From Mycolicibacterium lacusdiani (lineage in GTDB: Bacteria > Actinomycetota > Actinomycetes > Mycobacteriales > Mycobacteriaceae), in the NCBI RefSeq assembly GCF_021916785.1, contig NZ_JAKCFC010000006.1, positions 62,001 through 126,000 of the forward strand: 64,000 bases of DNA, given 5' to 3'. Position 1 is the stretch's first letter, and each line of letters starts with the position of its first letter. Of the stretch, positions 8,305 to 16,509 are shown piece by piece. A program made the position numbers and the translations under genes. The notes under the pieces are model-generated. The model saw only the letters and a program-made list of their open reading frames with translations, searched no databases and was not told the origin of the DNA.

Positions 8305-9944
8305 GCCGTGTCTCCTCTGCTGCCGACCAGCGCATCTCTCATCCGGTGCTTGAGCACCTTGCCCGCATCGTTTCTGGGCAGTGCATCCCAGACGACCACC
8401 TGCTCGGGCACCTTGAACCTGGCCACGCCCTGCTGGGCGAGGAAGTCGCCGAGGTCGGTGACCGTGGGGGCTTGCTCGCTACCGGCGGCGAGTACGACCA
8501 CCGCACAGGCCCGTTCGCCCGTCCGGGCATCGGGCACTCCGACGACCGCCACCTCGGCGATGCCCAGCTGGCCGACGAGCAGGTCCTCGATCTCCTTCGG
8601 GGACACGTTCTCGCCGTTGCGGATGATCAGGTCCTTCACGCGGCCGGTGACCACCAGCGCACCGTCGGCCCACTGCCCGATGTCGCCGGTACGGAAGTAG
8701 CCGTCGGCGTCGAACGCGTCGGCCTCGTCCTCTTCGTGCAGATAGCCGACGAGCATCTGCGCGCCCCGCACGCGGATCTCGCCCGTCTGACCACCCATGC
8801 CACCGGGATCGCGGGCCACCAGCCACACGTCGGCGATGCCCGGCCTGCCGTCGGTGTCCGCCGCCACGTCGGGCTCTCCGAGAGCACCGACTGTCGTGAC
8901 CGGCACCTCGGTGGACCCGTACACCCGCGAGACGTCCGCCCGGGCGAAGTAGGCAGTCGCCCTGCGGATCAGCGATGGCGGTACCGACGCCCCACCGCAG
9001 ATGAACACCTTCAAGTCGGGTAGAGCGGATCCCGCGCGTTCCGCGGCGCCGAGCAGACCGTCGAGGAACGGGGTCGCGCCCGCCATGTGCGTGCAGCGCT
9101 CGGCGAGCATCGTCGCAACCGCGTCGTCGGCGTCCCACCGTTCCATCAGCACGGCCGTCGACCCGAGCAGCAGCGGGCATTCGAAGGCGTAGATCGACCC
9201 GCCGATGTGCGCGATCGGAGACGGCACCAGGAACCGGTCACCCGGATCGACCGACCAGTGCGCGCCGATCTGCGAGATCAGCGCATGAATCGAATTGTGC
9301 GTGTGCAGAACGCCCTTCGGGCGACCCGTGGTGCCCGAGGTGTACATGATCATCCGGACGGCGTCTGGATCCAGGTTGACCGCGGCAAGCTCGGCAGATG
9401 CCTCGCCCAGGTCGTCGAACGAGGTGTGCGCGCCCGCGTCCCCGCGCAGCACCACCACTTCCGGTGGCTCGTCGAGGGCGCGGGCGACCCGGTCCAGCAT
9501 CGCGGCGTAGTCGTGGCCGCGGAAGGTGCTCGGTATGAAGATCATCCTGCAGTGCGCATCGGCCAGGATGAACCGCAGCTCGTGGTCGCGCAGTGACGGC
9601 AGGATGGGATTGACCACCATGCCCGCGAGCGTGGCGCCGAGATACACGACGGCCGCCTCGTGCCAGTTCGGCAGCATGAAAGACACCACGCTGCCCACGG
9701 GCATCCGGGCGGCGAGCGCCCCACCGAGGGCCTCGGCTCGCCGGTGCAGGTCCCGGCAGGTGAGCCGTATCGCGTGGTCCACCAGCACGATTCGATCGGG
9801 AGTGTCCTGCGCTGCCCGCCGCAACGCGCCGGCGAGCGTCGACTCGACCCACATGCCGGCCGCGTACGCCCGGGCGGCGAACTCGTCGTCCCACCGGATG
9901 GTCCGGCCGGACACCGTCCGTCGCCCCGGGTGGGTCGTGCCCAC
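8295..9944 (-). CDS. Acyl-CoA synthetase (cyclohexanecarboxylate-CoA ligase-like)
   Basis: About 549 residues from GTG 9944; a TTG at 9956 that overlaps the regulator's stop is also possible. Motifs: MYTSGTTGRPKGV, YGSTEVP, GYFRTGDIG, the K-rich hinge GRVKDLIIRNGENVSP and PRNDAGKVLKH with the catalytic lysine. The N-terminal IRWDDEFAARAYAAGMW resembles that of ligases acting on cyclic acids such as cyclohexanecarboxylate. This supports a role in activating a ring-derived or branched acid, but the substrate assignment is inference. It lies directly downstream of the GntR regulator in the same operon. An open frame to 10316 is an artefact over the regulator. Confidence 0.87.
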   Translation of the reverse strand: MGTTHPGRRTVSGRTIRWDDEFAARAYAAGMWVESTLAGALRRAAQDTPDRIVLVDHAIRLTCRDLHRRAEALGGALAARMPVGSVVSFMLPNWHEAAVVYLGATLAGMVVNPILPSLRDHELRFILADAHCRMIFIPSTFRGHDYAAMLDRVARALDEPPEVVVLRGDAGAHTSFDDLGEASAELAAVNLDPDAVRMIMYTSGTTGRPKGVLHTHNSIHALISQIGAHWSVDPGDRFLVPSPIAHIGGSIYAFECPLLLGSTAVLMERWDADDAVATMLAERCTHMAGATPFLDGLLGAAERAGSALPDLKVFICGGASVPPSLIRRATAYFARADVSRVYGSTEVPVTTVGALGEPDVAADTDGRPGIADVWLVARDPGGMGGQTGEIRVRGAQMLVGYLHEEDEADAFDADGYFRTGDIGQWADGALVVTGRVKDLIIRNGENVSPKEIEDLLVGQLGIAEVAVVGVPDARTGERACAVVVLAAGSEQAPTVTDLGDFLAQQGVARFKVPEQVVVWDALPRNDAGKVLKHRMRDALVGSRGDTACR

Positions 9945-9952
9945 GCGGGCGG

Positions 9953-10699
9953 TCAAGCCTTCACTCGCCGCATGGTCATCGAGTGCCGGAATCGCGACGA
10001 GGGGTGGGTGTTCACGGTGACCTGGGCGACCTCGCCATCCGAGGTCGTGTAGGTGCGGCGCATCTCCAGGGCGGCGCTGCCCTGGTCGACCTTGAGGCGA
10101 TCGGCGAGGTCGGCCGACACGCTGACGGCCGAGATCTCTTGATGCACTTCCACGACGCTGACCCCGAACAGGTCCTCGATCAGCGGGAAGATCGGCCCGT
10201 CGTGGCGGTGCAGCAGCCTCCCGACGGCGGCGAACGCGCGGTTGACATAGTACTCGGTGCGGCAGATGGGCACGGGATCGCCGTCGACCTCGCGTGTCCC
10301 GAGGACGGCGAGCCACTGAGTGCCGGAGGACAGGCCGGTGTGGGCGGCGAGGTCGTCGTCGACGGTGACCATGGCGTTGGAGTCGATCGCGAACCGAGCC
10401 CCCGCGGCGAACGCCAGCAGATCGTTGATCGACATGACCTCCTGGGCATACGAATTCGACGCGTCGCGGGCGACCACCATCGTGCCCGCGCGCGGTCGCG
10501 ATGAAACGAGGTTGTCGTCGCGCAGCCTGCGCAGCGCCTCGCGCACGGTGTAGCGGCTGACGCCGAACCGCTCGCGCAGCTCGTGCTCGGTGGGCAGTTG
10601 GGTGCCCACCGGGTAGACCCCGTCGACGATCTCCTTGCGCAGCGTGCGCGCCACCTGCAGGTAGCGGTGGTCCACCGAGGTCCCCAACTCGGTACTCAC
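9953..10699 (-). CDS. GntR-family regulator, HutC/UTRA type
   Basis: 248 residues from GTG 10699. The N-terminal winged helix (LRKEIVDGVYPVGTQLPTEHELRERFGVSR.TVREALRRL) is the classic GntR DNA-binding domain; the C-terminal half has the UTRA ligand-binding fold pattern (DPVPICRTEYYVN, then LEMRRTYTTSDGEVAQVTVN). The GTG overlaps by one base the stop of the propeller gene. It probably represses both divergent catabolic operons through the TTGTCCGGACAA-like sites at 12328-12339 and 12424-12435 and is released by a pathway metabolite. The operator pairing is inferred from site form and position. Confidence 0.88.
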   Translation of the reverse strand: MSTELGTSVDHRYLQVARTLRKEIVDGVYPVGTQLPTEHELRERFGVSRYTVREALRRLRDDNLVSSRPRAGTMVVARDASNSYAQEVMSINDLLAFAAGARFAIDSNAMVTVDDDLAAHTGLSSGTQWLAVLGTREVDGDPVPICRTEYYVNRAFAAVGRLLHRHDGPIFPLIEDLFGVSVVEVHQEISAVSVSADLADRLKVDQGSAALEMRRTYTTSDGEVAQVTVNTHPSSRFRHSMTMRRVKA

Positions 10700-12303
10700 T
10701 AGACGTCCCTGCGCAGCGCCAGCACGCTGCCCTCGCCGTCGGCCGACACGTACAGCGTGCCGTCCGGACCTTGGGCGATACCCGCGAACGGGCCCTGCGG
10801 ACCGGAGAATGGCGGCATGCCCTTCAACGGCTTGGGCACGACGCCGGGCGGCGGCCCGACCGGAAGGCCCGCCGCGATCGTCTCGCGGGCGCCGGTGGTC
10901 GGGTTCACGGCGAGGACTGCCTTCTGCCCGGCGTCGACGACGTACAGCGCACCCGCCGTGGCCAGCAGACCCTGCGGGCGAACCAGGTCGTCGACGACGG
11001 TCTCGACACCGGAGGAGGTCACCTTCACCACCCTGCCCAGCTCGCTGACCAACACGGTCCCGTCGGCGGTCACGGTGACGCCGACCGGTTCGTCGAGACC
11101 GCTCGCCAGCACGTCGACGCCGCCTGCGCCGACCGACAGCACCCGACCCGTGCCCTGCTCCACGGCCACGACGTCGGACCCGACGACTGCGACGCCATAC
11201 AGCTGGTCGAAACCGTCTGCGAGGTAATCGGTTTCGTCACTGCCGGGGCGATAGCGAGCGATCTGACCACCAGACGTCGTGACGACGAACTCGCCAGTCC
11301 CCGACGGCACCAGGCCGCGCAGGAAGCCGGGGTAGCCGGGTGAGAACAGCATGCCGACCGTGCGAAGCGAGCCGTCGGGCGCCACGGCGTAGAAGTAGGT
11401 GCCGTCCGCGACGTAGACGGTGCCGTCGTGACCGACCGCCAGATCCAGCGGCCAGTTCAATGCGCCGGGCAGTGTCGTCGAGGTTCCGCCGCCGGCCAGG
11501 ATCTCGGTGATCTCACCGGTGAAGTTCGAGACGAACAGCCGCCCGTCGACCAGGGTGCAGTTGTCCAGCCCCGGGTTGAGTTGAGCGAGCACGGTCTGGT
11601 CGCCGGTGCGCGGGTCGATGCGCAGCACCTGACCCGAGGCGACCTGGGTGGACACGATCATGCCGTCGGCGTCGAACTTGACCGAGTCCGGTACGCCGAG
11701 CCCGGCTGCGACAGTTTCTGCCTGCGCCCCCTCGGCGAAGGGATCGATGCGCCAGATCTCGTTGGCGCCCATGACGGGGAAGTACAGCAGCCCGTCCGGT
11801 CCGACCTCCATCGCATTGGGCGACGGGACGTTCTCCAGCAGGATGCGTGGCGGTCCGCCGCCGAGATCGAATTCCATCAGGCGGCCGCCCTCGCGGCACT
11901 CGCCGATGAAGAGCCGATCCTGGTGAAACGTGATGCCGTTGGCCGAGGGCACGTCGTCGCGCAGCACGCGCGTGGTGCCGTCGACGTCGCGCAGGCTGAC
12001 GCGGCCGTCCATCACCTCGGTGGCGACGAGGTTGCCGCGGGAGTCGAACGCCACGTCGTCGGGCGCGACGATGTCACCGCCCTTGGCGCTGATCGTCTCC
12101 ACCTCACCAGACGAGACGTCGAGTGCGCTGATCTGGCTTCCGGTCACCTGTGCGACGTAGATGCGACCGTCGGGTCCCGTGCGCAGACCGTTGGCGCCGA
12201 ACAGCCGGCTCGGCGCCGTCAGTCGGTCGAGTCGCCAGCCGACGGCCACGTCCGGCGTGGTCGCGACGCCATAGCGGGTCGGGGGAGTACCGGTGGTCGT
12301 CAT
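10699..12303 (-). CDS. SMP-30/gluconolactonase-like beta-propeller protein
   Basis: 534 residues from ATG 12303. Built of repeated blades with the 'GPDGRIYVAQ', 'GPDGLLYFPV', 'GHDGTVYVAD', 'TADGTVLVSE' and 'GPDGTLYVSA' signature of the NHL/SMP-30/Vgb superfamily, enough for two propellers or one enlarged one (single SMP-30 lactonases are about 300 residues). No signal peptide, so it is cytoplasmic. It is the first gene of the minus operon, ahead of the regulator. A lactone hydrolase would fit a pathway that contains a Baeyer-Villiger-type monooxygenase, but a ligand-binding role cannot be excluded. Confidence 0.75.
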   Translation of the reverse strand: MTTTGTPPTRYGVATTPDVAVGWRLDRLTAPSRLFGANGLRTGPDGRIYVAQVTGSQISALDVSSGEVETISAKGGDIVAPDDVAFDSRGNLVATEVMDGRVSLRDVDGTTRVLRDDVPSANGITFHQDRLFIGECREGGRLMEFDLGGGPPRILLENVPSPNAMEVGPDGLLYFPVMGANEIWRIDPFAEGAQAETVAAGLGVPDSVKFDADGMIVSTQVASGQVLRIDPRTGDQTVLAQLNPGLDNCTLVDGRLFVSNFTGEITEILAGGGTSTTLPGALNWPLDLAVGHDGTVYVADGTYFYAVAPDGSLRTVGMLFSPGYPGFLRGLVPSGTGEFVVTTSGGQIARYRPGSDETDYLADGFDQLYGVAVVGSDVVAVEQGTGRVLSVGAGGVDVLASGLDEPVGVTVTADGTVLVSELGRVVKVTSSGVETVVDDLVRPQGLLATAGALYVVDAGQKAVLAVNPTTGARETIAAGLPVGPPPGVVPKPLKGMPPFSGPQGPFAGIAQGPDGTLYVSADGEGSVLALRRDV

Positions 12304-12327
12304 CGGAGGCACGATAGCAAGCCGTAT

Positions 12328-12339
12328 TAGTCCAGACAA
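12328..12339. promoter_or_regulatory. Candidate GntR operator, propeller-operon side
   Basis: TAGTCCAGACAA matches the perfect palindrome found 96 bp away in 10 of 12 positions. It starts 24 bp upstream of the ATG of the SMP-30-like gene, where bound repressor would block that operon. The form TTGTC-GACAA is typical of operators of HutC-type regulators. Confidence 0.5.
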
Positions 12340-12423
12340 TAAGTTCGACACATCTCGATCGGGCCTTGACGTGCGGCTCGCCATAGGAGAATCATGCTCT
12401 CCAAATGGTGCAACACCACTGCC

Positions 12424-12435
12424 TTGTCCGGACAA
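12424..12435. promoter_or_regulatory. Candidate GntR operator, TPP-enzyme operon side
   Basis: TTGTCCGGACAA is a perfect 12-bp palindrome, 68 bp upstream of the GTG of the plus-strand operon. Together with the site at 12328-12339 it places one operator-like element beside each of the two divergent operons. Confidence 0.55.
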
Positions 12436-12503
12436 TTAGTTTGGCGAGGCGACGCGGTCCGCCTCGGCGGATGCCGCAATCTACGGAAATGGAGAGGTCG
12501 ACA

Positions 12504-14207
12504 GTGGCCGTGAAGGTTTACGAGCGAATCCTGCAGCTGTTCGAGGCTGAGGGCATCAACACGCTGTTCGGCATCCCCGACCCCAACTTCGTCCACATGT
12601 TCCACGCCGCCGAGGAGCGGGGGTGGACCGTCGTCGCGCCACACCACGAGGAGCCCGCGGGCTTCATGGCCGAGGCGGTCTCGCGGATGACCGGGCGGCC
12701 CGGCCTCGCGATCGGCACGCTCGGCCCCGGCCTGGCGAACCTGGCAGGCGCGATCATGTGCGCCAAGGTCGAGAACTCGCCGGTGATCTTCCTGGGGGGT
12801 CAGCGGGCCCGCATCACCGAGCAGCGGGTACGCCGCGGACGCATCCAGTTCGTCTCGCAGGCGCCACTACTCGCGCCGTCGGTCAAGTACTCGGCGAGCA
12901 TCGAGTACGCCGATCAGACCGACGAGATCGTCCGCAACGCGCTGCGCGTCGCGCAGACCGGCACCCCGGGCCCCGCCTACATCGAGTACCCGTCGCACGT
13001 GATTCTCGAAGAACTCGACGTACCAGAGCCGTTGGCGCCGGAGGCCTACCGTCTGGTCAACCAGGGTGCCAGTGCACAGTCGATCGAGAAGGCCGTCGAA
13101 CTCGTCCGCAAGGCCGAGCAGCCGATCCTGCTCGTCGGCCACGCCGTCCACACCAACCGCGCAGGCGAATCGGTCGAAGCGCTCGCGAAGCTGATGAACT
13201 GCCCGGTGATCCAGACCTCGGGCGGCACGTCGTTCATCAAGGGCCTCGAGGACCGCACCTTCCCCTACGGCTTCTCGCCGTCCGCGGTCGACGCGGTGGT
13301 CAAGTCGGACCTCGTAATCGCGATCGGCACCGAACTCGGCGAACCCGTCCACTACGGCCGCGGCAGGCACTGGCTCGACAACGAGGCCAACCGCAAGTGG
13401 ATCAGCGTCGAACTCGATCCGACCGCCATCGGGGTCAACCGTCGCATCGACGTCCCGCTCGTCGGTGACCTGCGGGCCATCGTCCCGCAGCTCGTCGATG
13501 CCCTGAAGGACTTCCCGCGGCAGGCGACGGCCGAACTCGAGCGATGGATCTCCGACGACGCCGCCCGTATCTCCGATCTCGCCGAGAGCGCACCCGGCGG
13601 AACCCCGCTGCACACCGCGCGTTTCGTCGTCGAAGCGACGAAGGCCTTCCCCGAAGACGGCATCATGGTCCGCGACGGTGGCGCCACGGTGATCTTCCAG
13701 TGGACGTACTCACAGGCCAAGCCGCACGACGTCGTGTGGAACCAGAACTTCGGACACATCGGCACCGGGCTGCCGTACGCCGTCGGCGCCTCGGTGGCCG
13801 ACGGGCGCAAGCGCCCGGTCATGCTGCTCACCAGCGACTCGTCGTTCATGTTCGCGATCGCCGAACTCGAAACGGCTGCGCGGCTGAACCTTCCGCTGGT
13901 ATGCGTGGTGGGTGTCGATCACCAGTGGGGCCTCGAGGTCGGCGTATACAAGCGGACGTTCGGTCAGGGCTCGCTCGAGACCGGCGTGCACTGGAGCAAG
14001 GACGTCCGCTTCGACAAGATCGCCGAGGGCTTCGGCTGCCGCGGCGAGTACGTCGACGACGCAGCCGATCTCGGCCCCGCGATCGAACGCGCCTACGCGA
14101 GCGGAAAGGTCACCGTGATCCACGTCCCGATCGACCCGAAGGTCAACTCGGAGGAGATGCCGAGCTACGACGAGTTCCGCACCTGGTACGCCGAAGGGAC
14201 GCAATAA
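12504..14207 (+). CDS. Thiamine pyrophosphate-dependent lyase/decarboxylase, acetolactate-synthase-like
   Basis: 567 residues. GTG 12504 is chosen because GGAGAGG lies 6 bases before it; in-frame ATGs upstream lack a site. All three domains of the family are visible: an N-terminal Pyr domain with catalytic Glu49 in HHEEPAGF, a middle domain (PILLVGHAVHTNRAGE) and a C-terminal PP domain. The usual GDG...NN cofactor motif is changed to SDS with Asp445 kept and Asp472 where Asn is normal, so metal binding is plausible but the site is divergent. The ALDH gene follows with a one-base overlap, which suggests that the product is an aldehyde formed from a 2-oxo acid or a 2-hydroxyacyl-CoA. Exact reaction unknown. 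Confidence 0.82.
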   Translation: MAVKVYERILQLFEAEGINTLFGIPDPNFVHMFHAAEERGWTVVAPHHEEPAGFMAEAVSRMTGRPGLAIGTLGPGLANLAGAIMCAKVENSPVIFLGGQRARITEQRVRRGRIQFVSQAPLLAPSVKYSASIEYADQTDEIVRNALRVAQTGTPGPAYIEYPSHVILEELDVPEPLAPEAYRLVNQGASAQSIEKAVELVRKAEQPILLVGHAVHTNRAGESVEALAKLMNCPVIQTSGGTSFIKGLEDRTFPYGFSPSAVDAVVKSDLVIAIGTELGEPVHYGRGRHWLDNEANRKWISVELDPTAIGVNRRIDVPLVGDLRAIVPQLVDALKDFPRQATAELERWISDDAARISDLAESAPGGTPLHTARFVVEATKAFPEDGIMVRDGGATVIFQWTYSQAKPHDVVWNQNFGHIGTGLPYAVGASVADGRKRPVMLLTSDSSFMFAIAELETAARLNLPLVCVVGVDHQWGLEVGVYKRTFGQGSLETGVHWSKDVRFDKIAEGFGCRGEYVDDAADLGPAIERAYASGKVTVIHVPIDPKVNSEEMPSYDEFRTWYAEGTQ

Positions 14208-15634
14208 TGCGCGACTACTTGAAGTTCTACATCGACGGACAGTGGGTCGACCCGGTCGAGCCGAGGACCGTCGACGTCGAGAACCCGGCGACCGAACAGG
14301 TGGCGGGACGGATCTCGCTGGGATCCGCCGCCGACGTGGACAAGGCCGTCGACGCCGCCCGACGGGCCTTCGCGACGTGGTCGGTGACCACCCGCGGGGA
14401 GCGGCTCGACGTGCTCAACGCCATCCTCGCCGAGTACCAGAAGCGTGCTGGCGATCTCGCCGAGGCGGTCACCGAGGAGATGGGCGCACCCGCGGGGCTC
14501 GCGGCCGGCCCGCAGGTCGGGCTTGGACTCGGACATCTGACCACGGCCATCGAGTCGTTGAAGACGTTCCCCTTCACCGAGGACCGCGGCGGCCTCACCA
14601 TCGTGAAGGAGGCCATCGGGGTCTGCGGCCTCATCACCCCGTGGAACTGGCCGCTCAACCAGATCTCGGTCAAGGTGTTCCCGGCGCTCGCGACCGGCTG
14701 CACGTCGGTGCTCAAACCCTCTGAAGTAGCACCGTTCTCGGCTCAGGTGTTCGCCGAGATCCTGCACACCGCAGGGGTTCCCGCGGGCGTGTTCAACCTG
14801 ATTCAGGGTGACGGACCCGGCGTCGGCGTGGCGCTGTCCAGCCACCCGGGGGTCGACATGGTCTCGTTCACCGGGTCCACCCGCGCCGGCATCGAGGTCG
14901 CGCTTAACGCCGCCCCGACGGTGAAGCGGGTCGCGCAGGAACTCGGCGGCAAGAGCCCCAACATCGTCCTCGACGACGCGGCGTTTGCCGACAGCGTGTC
15001 CTCGGGCGTGGTCACCATGATGGGCAACTCGGGTCAGACTTGTAGTGCGCCATCACGCATGCTGGTGCCCAACGGCCGCATGGCCGAGGCGAAGGAGATC
15101 GCCGCGGCCGCTGCGGCAGGCATCACCGTCGGTGATCCCAACGGCGGATTCGACGTCGGGCCCGTGGTGTCGGGCACCCAGTTCGAGAAGATCCAGGCGC
15201 TGATCCGCAAGGGGATCGAGGAGGGCGCGACCCTGGTCGCCGGCGGCACCGGCAGGCCCGACGGTTCGGACACCGGCTACTACGTCAAGCCCACCGTGTT
15301 CGCCGACGTCACCAACGACATGACGATCGCCCGCGAGGAGATCTTCGGCCCGGTGCTCGTCATCCTCGGCTACGACGACCTCGATCAGGCGGTGGAGATC
15401 GCCAACGACACCGAATACGGCCTGGCCGGATACGTCTCGGGCGAGGACCTGGATACGGCGAGGACCGTTGCGGGACGCATACGCGCCGGCTGGGTGGCGA
15501 TCAACGGCGGCTTCGACTTCAACTCCGCGTTCGGTGGCTACAAGCAGAGCGGCAACGGTCGCGAATGGGGCGACATCGGCTTCCACGAATACCTGGAGAC
15601 CAAGTCGATCATGGCGCCTGCGGCGGCTGGATAG
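14207..15634 (+). CDS. NAD(P)-dependent aldehyde dehydrogenase
   Basis: 475 residues from ATG 14207, which overlaps the TAA of the TPP enzyme (TAATG). Shows the cofactor-binding TPWNWPLNQ, FTGSTRAG, the general-base glutamate in QELGGKSPNIV and the catalytic cysteine in GNSGQTCSAPSR; EEIFGPVL is at the C-terminal end. Length is normal for the superfamily. By position it probably oxidises the aldehyde made by the preceding TPP enzyme to the acid, which the cluster's CoA ligases or CoA-transferase could then activate. Confidence 0.9.
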   Translation: MRDYLKFYIDGQWVDPVEPRTVDVENPATEQVAGRISLGSAADVDKAVDAARRAFATWSVTTRGERLDVLNAILAEYQKRAGDLAEAVTEEMGAPAGLAAGPQVGLGLGHLTTAIESLKTFPFTEDRGGLTIVKEAIGVCGLITPWNWPLNQISVKVFPALATGCTSVLKPSEVAPFSAQVFAEILHTAGVPAGVFNLIQGDGPGVGVALSSHPGVDMVSFTGSTRAGIEVALNAAPTVKRVAQELGGKSPNIVLDDAAFADSVSSGVVTMMGNSGQTCSAPSRMLVPNGRMAEAKEIAAAAAAGITVGDPNGGFDVGPVVSGTQFEKIQALIRKGIEEGATLVAGGTGRPDGSDTGYYVKPTVFADVTNDMTIAREEIFGPVLVILGYDDLDQAVEIANDTEYGLAGYVSGEDLDTARTVAGRIRAGWVAINGGFDFNSAFGGYKQSGNGREWGDIGFHEYLETKSIMAPAAAG

Positions 15635-15636
15635 CA

Positions 15637-16482
15637 GTGCCGGACCTGATCGACCTCACCGGTCGCATCGTCGTCGTCTCAGGTGCGGGCGGCGGCGGCA
15701 TCGGCACCACCGTGACGGAACTGGCGGCCCGCGCCGGGGCCACGGTGGTGGCGGTGAGCCGTCGGCAGGACAACCTCGACGAACACGTGGGTCCGCTTGC
15801 TGCCCAGGGCCTGTCGGTGATTACCGTCGCAGCCGACGCATCCACCGACGACGGCATCGCCACCGTCATGAACCGGGTACGCGAGATCGACGGCACGCTG
15901 TACGGGCTGGTGAACGTCGCGGGCGGCGCCGCTCCCGCGACGTGGATGCCGTCCACCCGGGTGACCCGCGACGACTGGCGGGCGCTGTTCGCGGCGAATC
16001 TGGAGACCGCGTTCTTCTTCAGTCAGGCCGTCGCCGCCGAACTGCTCGCCACCAACAGCCCGGGCTCGATCGTCTCGGTGTCGTCGATCAGCGGGATGAA
16101 CACCGCGCCGTTCCACATCGGCTACGGCACCGCGAAGGCGGCGGTCGTGGCGATGACGCGCACCATGGCCGTCGAACTCGCCGCCTCCGGCATCCGCGTC
16201 AACGCCGTGGCACCGGGCGTCACCGCGACGGCGGCGTCGGCGACCTACGTCGACGACGATCCCGACCGCGACCGCACGGCGATCGCGATGCGGCGACGCG
16301 GCACCCCGGAGGAACAGGCAGGCGCGATCCTGTTCCTGCTGTCGGACCTGTCCGGATACGTGACGGGCCAGACCCTGCTCGTCGACGGCGGACTGAACCT
16401 CAAGTGGACCCACCTGGGCGCCGACAACACGTCGCTCTTCCTGAAGGACCAGTCCTTCCGCGAAGCGATCACACGGCCCTGA
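15637..16482 (+). CDS. SDR-family oxidoreductase
   Basis: 281 residues from GTG 15637, two bases after the ALDH stop. The cofactor loop is glycine-rich and slightly extended (VSGAGGGGIGTT), followed by VNVAGG, the catalytic serine in VSSIS and YGTAKAA; the C-terminus has TGQTLLVDGGLNLKW. The reading frame is open further upstream inside the ALDH gene but without a family match. Probably interconverts a hydroxyl and a keto group in the pathway of this operon. Confidence 0.85.
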   Translation: MPDLIDLTGRIVVVSGAGGGGIGTTVTELAARAGATVVAVSRRQDNLDEHVGPLAAQGLSVITVAADASTDDGIATVMNRVREIDGTLYGLVNVAGGAAPATWMPSTRVTRDDWRALFAANLETAFFFSQAVAAELLATNSPGSIVSVSSISGMNTAPFHIGYGTAKAAVVAMTRTMAVELAASGIRVNAVAPGVTATAASATYVDDDPDRDRTAIAMRRRGTPEEQAGAILFLLSDLSGYVTGQTLLVDGGLNLKWTHLGADNTSLFLKDQSFREAITRP

Positions 16483-16509
16483 ACGGCTCCCGATTTCGAA
16501 AGGCACGGT

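Noticed and set aside
9957..10316. N-terminal extension of the acyl-CoA ligase to 673 residues
   Set aside because: It lies wholly over the GntR gene in another frame and shows no ligase features.
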